Below are positions 1-3,872 of a stretch of 5,045 bases of DNA, in pieces; position 1 is the first letter of the stretch, and each line of letters opens with the position of its first letter. The position numbers and the translations under genes were made by a program. The stretch covers positions 1 through 5,045 of the forward strand of contig UROJ01000120.1 in the NCBI GenBank assembly GCA_900549335.1, given 5' to 3'. Below the pieces are notes generated by a model that was given only the letters and a program-made list of their open reading frames with translations, did not search any database and was not told where the DNA came from. This DNA is from an uncultured Collinsella sp. GTDB lineage: Bacteria; Actinomycetota; Coriobacteriia; Coriobacteriales; Coriobacteriaceae.

Positions 1-1
1 C

Positions 2-409
2 CCCATCATCGTGTACAGCGCGCCCATTTTCCTTGCGCTGCTCGCGGTGCTCACCATCAAGCTGCGCAAGTCGCCGTTTGACCTTTCGTACTCGCATCAC
101 GCGCATCAGGAGATCGTCCAGGGCGTCGCCACCGAGATGAGCGGCGGCACGCTGGCCAAGATGACCCTAATGCACTGGTACGAGACCGTGCTGTTTTTGA
201 TGTGGGTGGGCATGTTCTTTGTCTGGGACAACCCGGTGAGTTGGGTTGTAGCCCTGGTCGTGATGGCCGCGACGTACTTTGTCGAGGTCCTGATCGACAA
301 CACCTTCGCACGCAGCACCTGGCGCAGCTGCTTTAAGCTCGGATGGGGCGTGGCGCTGGTGTTTGGCCTGCTCAACCTTATGCCCATCCTCGTCGACGTG
401 TTTATTTAG
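2..409 (+). CDS. echB: Ech hydrogenase membrane subunit EchB (NuoH-like), 3' end only
   Basis: This is the C-terminal 135 residues of the NuoH-like integral membrane subunit of an energy-converting [NiFe] hydrogenase. The frame is open to the left edge, so the GTG at 11 is an internal Val codon and not a start. Four hydrophobic segments are visible: around APIFLALLAVL, ETVLFLMWVGMFFVW, WVVALVVMAATYFVEVL and GVALVFGLLNLMPILV. Between the first two is the signature loop KSPFDLSYSHHAHQEIVQG followed by TEMSGG. This is the Ech/HycD version of the NuoH loop that faces the quinone site in complex I; the double His is typical of the hydrogenase branch. In the complex it anchors the hydrophilic subunits EchC-F to the membrane and helps couple electron transfer to ion movement. 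Family members are usually close to 280-300 residues, so about half is missing. Family and partner assignment are very secure from the loop and the four downstream ech genes. Confidence 0.93.
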   Translation, partial: PIIVYSAPIFLALLAVLTIKLRKSPFDLSYSHHAHQEIVQGVATEMSGGTLAKMTLMHWYETVLFLMWVGMFFVWDNPVSWVVALVVMAATYFVEVLIDNTFARSTWRSCFKLGWGVALVFGLLNLMPILVDVFI

Positions 410-421
410 GAGGCGGCATCC

Positions 422-985
422 ATGGATCATAAAATGTCGCGCTCGCCGTGGGTTATTCATTACGACGGCTCGAGCTGCAACGGATGCGATATCGAGGTGC
501 TGGCCTCGCTCACGCCACTGTTTGATGCGGAGCGCTTTGGCGTGGTCAACACCGGCAACCCCAAGCATGCGGATATCTTTTTGGTGACGGGGTCGGTCAA
601 TGCCCAGAACCTGCCCGTCGTGCGCCAGATCTACAACCAGATGCTCGAGCCCAAGTGCGTGGTGGCCTGCGGCATCTGCGCGTGCTCGGGCGGCGTATTC
701 CGCGATGCCTATAACGTGATCGGCGGCGTGGACCGCGCGATTCCCGTGGACGTGTACGCGCCCGGGTGCGCCATTCGCCCCGAGACCGTGATCGATGCCA
801 TCGTGGAGGCGTGCGGCATCCTGGATCAGAAGGAGGCCGTGATGCGCGCCGGCGGCGACCCTCTTACCGTGGGCGGTGCCGCTACCTGGGATGGTGGCGT
901 TGAGCTGGGCGAGGATGGGTTTGTGGCTGCGGGGGCTGGCGACGCACCTGCTGGGATGCCCGCCGCTGCAAAGGAGGCCGAGTAA
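422..985 (+). CDS. echC: Ech hydrogenase small subunit EchC (NuoB-like, proximal [4Fe-4S])
   Basis: This 187-residue protein is the NuoB/PSST-like small subunit, which holds the [4Fe-4S] cluster nearest the Ni-Fe site and passes electrons between EchF and EchE at the cytoplasmic face. Family ligands are visible: C19 and C22 (SSCNGCDIEVLA), C86 (GICACSGG) and C116 (PGC-IRP). C83 and C88 are extra cysteines near the third ligand. The start at 422 is supported by AGGAGG at 408-413, which overlaps the echB stop codon and lies 8 nt upstream; the alternative ATG at codon 5 (434) is badly spaced. The core ends near residue 145. The remaining 40 or so residues form a Gly/Ala-rich, acidic tail (ending AAAKEAE) beyond the usual size of EchC proteins, which are generally near 150 residues. 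The stop codon overlaps the echD start by one base, suggesting translational coupling. Identification is secure; the role of the tail is unknown. Confidence 0.95.
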   Translation: MDHKMSRSPWVIHYDGSSCNGCDIEVLASLTPLFDAERFGVVNTGNPKHADIFLVTGSVNAQNLPVVRQIYNQMLEPKCVVACGICACSGGVFRDAYNVIGGVDRAIPVDVYAPGCAIRPETVIDAIVEACGILDQKEAVMRAGGDPLTVGGAATWDGGVELGEDGFVAAGAGDAPAGMPAAAKEAE

Positions 986-1701
986 TGCAAAAGGCTATCT
1001 ATACCACCGTCGGGATCGACGAGCTCCTGTCGCATGTCCAGGCGCTCAAGGGCGTCGGCGCGCGCTTTGTGCAGATGCACGCCGAGCGCTGTGTGGACGA
1101 CGGATCGTATCGCCTGGTCTATACGTTTATCAACGTTCGTGCTGCTCAGGAGCATATTGCGCAGGACGGCAGCTATGCGATTGAGAACCTGGTAGTCGAG
1201 GGCATCGACCAGTATCAGGAGATTCCGTCCATCAGCTCGTACTATCCGGCGGTGTTCCCGTTTGAGAACGAGGCGCACGACCTGTTTGGTCTTGCCATTA
1301 CCGATATGCAGATCGACTTTAAGGGCTTTTTCTACCAGGTCTCGACTGCCGAACCCATGAGCGTCATCACGCCCGAGGTGAAAGCCGCGCGCGAGAAGGC
1401 TATGAAGGTCCGTGCCGCCGCCGAGGCCAAGGCGCGCAAAGCCGCTGCCGAAAAGGCCGCCGCTGCTGCGGCTGCTGCAGGGGAGGGCGCTGCGGGCGCC
1501 GGCGATGCCGCGAGCGCCGCTGCTCAGCCCGCTGCGGCTGCCGGCTCCGATGCTCAGCACGGTGAGGCTGCTTCGAAGGCCGCGCTCAAGGCTGCCGAGA
1601 TGGAGGCAAAGCTCGCCGCCATGGATCCCGAGAAAGCGGCCAAGGTCCGTGCGGCGCTTGCCGCCAAGGCCGCCCGCGATAAGCAGAAAAAGGAGGCGTA
1701 A
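985..1701 (+). CDS. echD: Ech hydrogenase subunit EchD (NuoC-like) with long Ala/Lys-rich tail
   Basis: Residues 1 to about 130 are a NuoC/30-kDa-like domain, recognised by YYPAVFPFENEAHDLFGL (residues 86-103), the E-x-E-x-x-D-L-F-G motif typical of NuoC, HycE-N and EchD. The subunit has no cofactor and packs against EchE and EchC in the peripheral arm. The start is fixed by AAGGAGG at 971-977, 7 nt upstream; the ATG shares a base with the echC TAA. Ech homologues are usually about 120-130 residues, whereas this one has 238. Residues about 131-238 form a low-complexity tail: Lys/Arg/Glu/Ala-rich at both ends (EVKAAREKAMKVRAAAEAKA; KAALKAAEMEAKLAAM), with a central stretch of poly-Ala and Gly (residues 158-190). 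The charged parts should be strongly helical. The reading frame continues cleanly to a stop next to the echE ribosome binding site, so the tail looks genuine and not the result of a frameshift. Family call is secure; tail function is unknown. Confidence 0.9.
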   Translation: MQKAIYTTVGIDELLSHVQALKGVGARFVQMHAERCVDDGSYRLVYTFINVRAAQEHIAQDGSYAIENLVVEGIDQYQEIPSISSYYPAVFPFENEAHDLFGLAITDMQIDFKGFFYQVSTAEPMSVITPEVKAAREKAMKVRAAAEAKARKAAAEKAAAAAAAAGEGAAGAGDAASAAAQPAAAAGSDAQHGEAASKAALKAAEMEAKLAAMDPEKAAKVRAALAAKAARDKQKKEA

Positions 1702-1706
1702 GGTCC

Positions 1707-2795
1707 ATGGCACATCGCTCCGTTATTCCGTTTGGCCCGCAGCACCCAGTGCTGCCCGAGCCGCTTCATCTGGACCTGGTGATCGAGGACGACCGCGTTA
1801 TCGAGGCGATTCCACAGATCGGCTTTGTGCACCGCGGGCTCGAGAAACTTACCGAAAAGCGCGACATGCATCAGTTTGGCTACATCGCCGAGCGCATCTG
1901 CGGCATTTGCGCTGTGGGCCACAGCTGCGGCTATGCCAGCGCCTGCGAGCGCATGCTCGACATCGAGGTGCCCGGCCGCGTGCAGTATATCCGCACCATT
2001 TTGCACGAGCTTTCGCGCATCCACTCGCATCTGCTGTGGCTGGGCTTGCTTGCCGACGCCTTTGGCTTTGAGGCGCTGTTCTATCGTTCGTGGACGCTGC
2101 GCGAGCAGATTCTCAAGATCTTTGAGAGCACGTGCGGCGGTCGCGTGATTCTGTCGATTAACGAGATCGGCGGCCTTAAGCACGATATCGAGGACTCCGA
2201 GCTGGCAGGCATTGTCCAGACGCTCGACGCCATGCGCCCCGACTACGAGGCCCTGGTGCATACGTTTTTGGACGATGACAGCTGCGGCGAGCGTCTGCAC
2301 GGCGTGGGCGTGATCAGCAAGAAGGATGCACTGGAGCTTTCGATGGTCGGCCCGTTCGGCCGCGCCTCGGGTGTGGACTATGACGTGCGCATGTTTGGCG
2401 ACGGCGCCTATGCGGATTTGGCTGCGTTTGAGCCAATTGTCGCTACCGATGGCGACTGCTATGCCCGCTGCCAGGTGCGTTGCGCCGAGGTCACGCAGGC
2501 TATGGACATCATCAAGGAGCTTGTGGGCAAGATTCCGCACGACGGTATCGGCGGGCGCACCAAGCTCACGCCGGCCGACGGCGCGCGCGGCGAGGTTGTG
2601 ATTGAGCAGCCGCGCGGCGAGGCGTATTACTATGTGCGCGGCAACGGCACCAAGAACTTGGACCGTTTCCGTGTGCGCACGCCGACGTCGCAGAACCTGG
2701 CGGGTCTGACACATGCGCTGCAGGGCGTGCTCCTTGCCAACGTGCCCATGATTATCCTGACCATCGACCCCTGCATTAGCTGCACAGAAAGGTAG
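1707..2795 (+). CDS. echE: Ech hydrogenase large (catalytic Ni-Fe) subunit EchE
   Basis: This is the NuoD-like large subunit that carries the Ni-Fe active site and reduces protons to H2 with electrons from ferredoxin, or the reverse. The two metal-binding motifs are intact: RICGICAVGH at residues 63-72 (C65, C68) and DPCISCTER at residues 354-362 (C356, C359), giving all four Cys ligands. Other family landmarks are GPQHPVLPEP near the N-terminus, QIGFVHRGLEKL, the HELSRIHSHLLW helix and VRTPTSQNL near residue 323. The length of 362 matches Ech large subunits. The protein stops at the Arg of the C-terminal motif with no propeptide. In many other [NiFe] hydrogenases an endopeptidase removes such an extension after nickel insertion; as I recall, its absence is known for some Ech enzymes. 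The start is supported by AGGAGG at 1691-1696, 10 nt upstream and inside the end of echD. The gap from echD is 5 nt. Cofactor assembly still needs Hyp proteins, not in this window. Confidence 0.97.
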   Translation: MAHRSVIPFGPQHPVLPEPLHLDLVIEDDRVIEAIPQIGFVHRGLEKLTEKRDMHQFGYIAERICGICAVGHSCGYASACERMLDIEVPGRVQYIRTILHELSRIHSHLLWLGLLADAFGFEALFYRSWTLREQILKIFESTCGGRVILSINEIGGLKHDIEDSELAGIVQTLDAMRPDYEALVHTFLDDDSCGERLHGVGVISKKDALELSMVGPFGRASGVDYDVRMFGDGAYADLAAFEPIVATDGDCYARCQVRCAEVTQAMDIIKELVGKIPHDGIGGRTKLTPADGARGEVVIEQPRGEAYYYVRGNGTKNLDRFRVRTPTSQNLAGLTHALQGVLLANVPMIILTIDPCISCTER

Positions 2796-2802
2796 GCACG
2801 GC

Positions 2803-3144
2803 ATGAGTTTGCTGACATTTGCCAAGACGGCCTTGGGCTCTATGGTCAAGCAGCCGGTCACGGTGTGCTATCCGCAGGAGAAGCTCGCGGCACCCGAGCG
2901 CCTGCGCGGGCATATCGTTAACGACATGAACGTGTGCATCTGCTGTGGCATGTGCGCGCGCCGCTGCCCGGCGGGCGCACTCGCGGTCGATCGCAAGGGC
3001 GGAACGTGGTCGATCGACCCGTATGCCTGTGTGGTGTGCGGCGAGTGCATCGAAAGCTGTCCTAAACACTGCCTGAGCATGGACACCGCGCGCACTCCAG
3101 TCGCGGCGGACAAGACTCCCACAGTAGAAACCAAGCCGGAATAG
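2803..3144 (+). CDS. echF: Ech hydrogenase ferredoxin-like subunit EchF, two [4Fe-4S] clusters
   Basis: This 113-residue polyferredoxin subunit (NuoI-like) accepts electrons from soluble ferredoxin and relays them to the EchC cluster. Two CxxCxxCxxxCP motifs are present: C45, C48, C51, C55-P (with an extra Cys at 47) and C76, C79, C82, C86-P, enough for two [4Fe-4S] clusters. The N-terminus (MSLLTFAKTALGSMVKQPVT, then YP) matches the EchF/HycF type that docks on the membrane arm. Residues 95-113 form a Thr/Lys/Pro-rich tail without known motif. The start lies 7 nt after the echE stop. Its ribosome binding site is weak (GAAAGG at 2787-2792, inside the last echE codons), so expression may depend on translational coupling to echE. 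It is the last gene of the operon; a strong hairpin follows 32 nt after the stop. Confidence 0.95.
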   Translation: MSLLTFAKTALGSMVKQPVTVCYPQEKLAAPERLRGHIVNDMNVCICCGMCARRCPAGALAVDRKGGTWSIDPYACVVCGECIESCPKHCLSMDTARTPVAADKTPTVETKPE

Positions 3145-3180
3145 CGTTGGGATGGGGCTGATATAGCGCTGGAATAGGGG
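3142..3180 (+). repeat. short imperfect direct repeat across the echF stop codon
   Basis: TAGCGTTGGGATGGGG at 3142-3157 is followed by TAGCGCTGGAATAGGG at 3164-3179, matching at 13 of 16 positions. The first copy begins with the echF stop codon and the second runs into the left arm of the terminator hairpin. It looks like a small local duplication at the gene end; no function is suggested. Confidence 0.4.
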
Positions 3181-3210
3181 CCGGTGGGGCAAAAATGCCC
3201 CACCGGCCCC
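3177..3210 (+). terminator. GC-rich hairpin ending the ech operon
   Basis: GGGGCCGGTGGGGC at 3177-3190 pairs perfectly over 14 bp with GCCCCACCGGCCCC at 3197-3210, around the six-base loop AAAAAT. It lies 32 nt after the echF stop. No T tract follows, so it is not a classical intrinsic terminator; it may end transcription in either direction or protect the 3' end of the mRNA. A second small stem, CCGCGC (3209-3214) with GCGCGG (3221-3226), follows and would compete for two bases. Confidence 0.7.
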
Positions 3211-3241
3211 GCGCTTAAACGCGCGGTTGGGCTGCCACGAA

Positions 3242-3394
3242 CAAAACTATGCCGGATTACGGGGCTGGATTGCGAATCCCCAACCATACAGAAAATCGAA
3301 AAACAAAACCGCAGGTAGATAGCCTGCCGTTTTTCAAAAAAAGGCTGTATGGATGAGGACTCCGACTTTAGCCCCGTAATCCGGCATAGTTTTG
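3242..3394. repeat. 25-bp perfect inverted repeat flanking the copy 1 core
   Basis: The arm at 3242-3266 (starts CAAAACTATGCC, ends CGGGGCT) is the exact reverse complement of 3370-3394 (starts AGCCCCG, ends GGCATAGTTTTG). All 25 positions match and the arms are separated by 103 bp. The perfect match suggests either strong selection for pairing or maintenance by recombination between the arms. Confidence 0.9.
3305..3334. terminator. terminator-like core hairpin, copy 1
   Basis: AAAACCGCAGG (3305-3315) pairs with CCTGCCGTTTT (3323-3333) across a seven-base loop, with one C-C mismatch. Five T residues (3330-3334) follow the GC part on the + strand and an A run precedes it, so it could act as an intrinsic terminator in both directions. 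The mismatch weakens it, and it may simply be the apical stem of the larger fold. Confidence 0.45.
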
Positions 3395-3413
3395 AAATAG
3401 CACCATATCCGTA

Positions 3414-3473
3414 GCAGCCCTTGATCTCCCGTGGACAGAGGGAAACGGATCATTTTTGCCTCACGAGGGCTGC
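3414..3473. repeat. conserved 3' block of copy 1 within inverted ends
   Basis: GCAGCCCT (3414-3421) is the reverse complement of AGGGCTGC (3466-3473). Just inside, TGATC (3422-3426) can pair with GATCA (3448-3452). The interior 3422-3456, which ends AAACGGATCATTTT, is the best conserved part of the element: 31 of 35 bases match copy 2. Confidence 0.65.
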
Positions 3474-3487
3474 CGCGTGACCCGTCT

Positions 3488-3646
3488 GCCACGAAATGGG
3501 CCTATCTACTACGTTTAGGCGGCAGTCCTCGACCACGTCAAGTAATGCGAAATGAAAACCGCAGGTAGAACGCTTGCGGTTTTTCATGAAAAGCGGCTAT
3601 GGTCGGGGTATCGAGTCAAACGTAGTAGATGGCCCGATTTCGTGGC
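3488..3646. repeat. inverted repeat of 28 pairs, with two bulges, flanking the copy 2 core
   Basis: The arm at 3488-3516 pairs with 3618-3646 in three blocks: GCCACGAAAT with ATTTCGTGGC (10 bp), GGGCC with GGCCC (5 bp) and ATCTACTACGTTT with AAACGTAGTAGAT (13 bp). T3503 and G3636 are single-base bulges. The arms are 101 bp apart, nearly the same as in copy 1, though the arm sequence differs apart from a shared TACG/CGTA near the inner end. Confidence 0.88.
3553..3586. terminator. terminator-like core hairpin, copy 2
   Basis: TGAAAACCGCAGG (3553-3565) pairs with CTTGCGG plus TTTTTCA (3573-3586) with one G-T pair and one extra T, around the loop TAGAACG. The stem is GC-rich and is followed by five T residues (3580-3584) on the + strand; the A run on the left gives the same layout on the other strand. 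It is a better terminator candidate than the copy 1 hairpin and could act in both directions. Confidence 0.5.
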
Positions 3647-3654
3647 GAGCGTTA

Positions 3655-3704
3655 CCAACTGATCCCCCGGGGACGGAGGAAAACGGATCATTTTGACCTG
3701 TTGG
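3655..3704. repeat. conserved 3' block of copy 2 within inverted ends
   Basis: CCAAC (3655-3659) pairs with GTTGG (3700-3704), and TGATCC (3660-3665) with GGATCA (3685-3690). The interior 3660-3694 matches 3422-3456 at 31 of 35 bases. The outer stem occupies the same place as GCAGCCCT/AGGGCTGC in copy 1 but has different bases. It contains CCCCGGGG and the purine-rich GGACGGAGGAAAAC. Confidence 0.65.
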
Positions 3705-3740
3705 CTCCGAGTCGCACCCGTTTTCCTGCGAAAACTTTCG

Positions 3741-3855
3741 TGTCTCAACTTCGGTGAGACATTTGTCTCACGCCCAAAATCAAATCTGGAACGTGTGTCA
3801 CCTGCCCTAATTGTGTCTCATTTCGTAACTTTAGGCTGATGCAAGGTTTGAGACA
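3741..3855 (+). promoter_or_regulatory. cluster of TGTCTCA/TGAGACA heptamers, probable operator region
   Basis: The heptamer TGTCTCA occurs at 3741-3747, 3764-3770 and 3814-3820, and its complement TGAGACA at 3755-3761 and 3849-3855; a near copy, TGTGTCA, is at 3794-3800. The units at 3755-3770 form a palindrome with a 2-bp centre, a typical dimeric regulator site. Units 3741-3761 can also form an RNA hairpin closed by a C(TTCG)G tetraloop with one bulged A. The last site ends 17 nt before the vWA start codon. Spacing and density suggest control of that gene by a repressor or activator, but the regulator is unknown. I see no convincing -35/-10 pair; TTGTGT (3811-3816) with TAGGCT (3832-3837) is weak. 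Confidence 0.5.
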
Positions 3856-3872
3856 GTGAGAAGGGAGACGCG

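Larger units (their letters stand above)
3232..3485. repeat. structured tandem repeat element, copy 1
   Basis: This is the first of two adjacent copies of a non-coding element of about 250 bp. In order it shows: the boundary motif CTGCCACGAA (3232-3241); a left arm (3242-3266) pairing with a right arm (3370-3394); an inner stem TCCCCAACCATACAG (3277-3291) with CTGTATGGATGAGGA (3345-3359), two mismatches; a core hairpin (3305-3333); a 3' block (3414-3473) with its own inverted ends; and ACCCGT (3480-3485) at the junction with copy 2. The segment 3242-3394 can fold into one long nested hairpin. The motif AAAACCGCAGGTAGA at 3305-3319 recurs exactly in copy 2. No open frame of note runs through it. 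Strand is unknown, because the palindromic parts fold on either strand. It could be a structured RNA, a MITE-like palindromic repeat or an invertible segment; I cannot name the family. Confidence 0.7.
3486..3733. repeat. structured tandem repeat element, copy 2
   Basis: This is the second copy of the element, arranged as in copy 1: boundary motif CTGCCACGAA (3486-3495), left arm (3488-3516), inner stem CCTCGACCA (3527-3535) with TGGTCGGGG (3600-3608, one G-T pair), core hairpin (3553-3586), right arm (3618-3646), 3' block (3655-3704) and ACCCGT (3716-3721). The sequence after the block, CCTGCGAAAA (3725-3734), resembles a degenerate third boundary motif. The long arms hardly match those of copy 1, whereas the core and 3' block do. 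The boundary motif forms part of the left arm here but lies just outside it in copy 1. The distal end is approximate. Confidence 0.65.

Noticed and set aside
434..436. Second ATG (codon 5) as the echC start
   Set aside because: AGGAGG at 408-413 is 8 nt from the ATG at 422 but 20 nt from this one.
826..1713. 295-codon open frame on the - strand
   Set aside because: It is antisense to the Ala-rich echD tail and gives Ser/Arg/Gly/Leu low-complexity sequence, a shadow of biased coding on the + strand.
1412..2071. 219-codon + strand frame over echD and echE
   Set aside because: It is an out-of-frame shadow with Pro/Arg-rich translation, covering sequence explained by two well-supported genes.
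1554..2861. 435-codon open frame on the - strand
   Set aside because: It lies antisense to echE, whose Ni-ligand motifs and ribosome binding site are intact. Long antisense frames are common in GC-rich codon-biased genes, and it has no recognisable domain.
3242..3394. Insertion sequence with terminal inverted repeats
   Set aside because: The 103 bp between the arms encode no transposase and no clear target duplication flanks them (a non-autonomous MITE is not excluded).
3242..3473. Retron msr-msd or reverse-transcriptase-linked RNA
   Set aside because: The long-stem layout invites the idea, but no reverse transcriptase lies in the window and I cannot identify a conserved branching G context.
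3232..3733. CRISPR array
   Set aside because: There are only two copies with a period near 250 bp and internal hairpins; no short direct repeats with uniform spacers and no cas genes are seen.
3783..3805. Sigma-54 type promoter before the vWA gene
   Set aside because: TGGAACGTGTGTCACCTGC only loosely resembles the -24/-12 pattern; the GG/GC elements and spacing do not fit.
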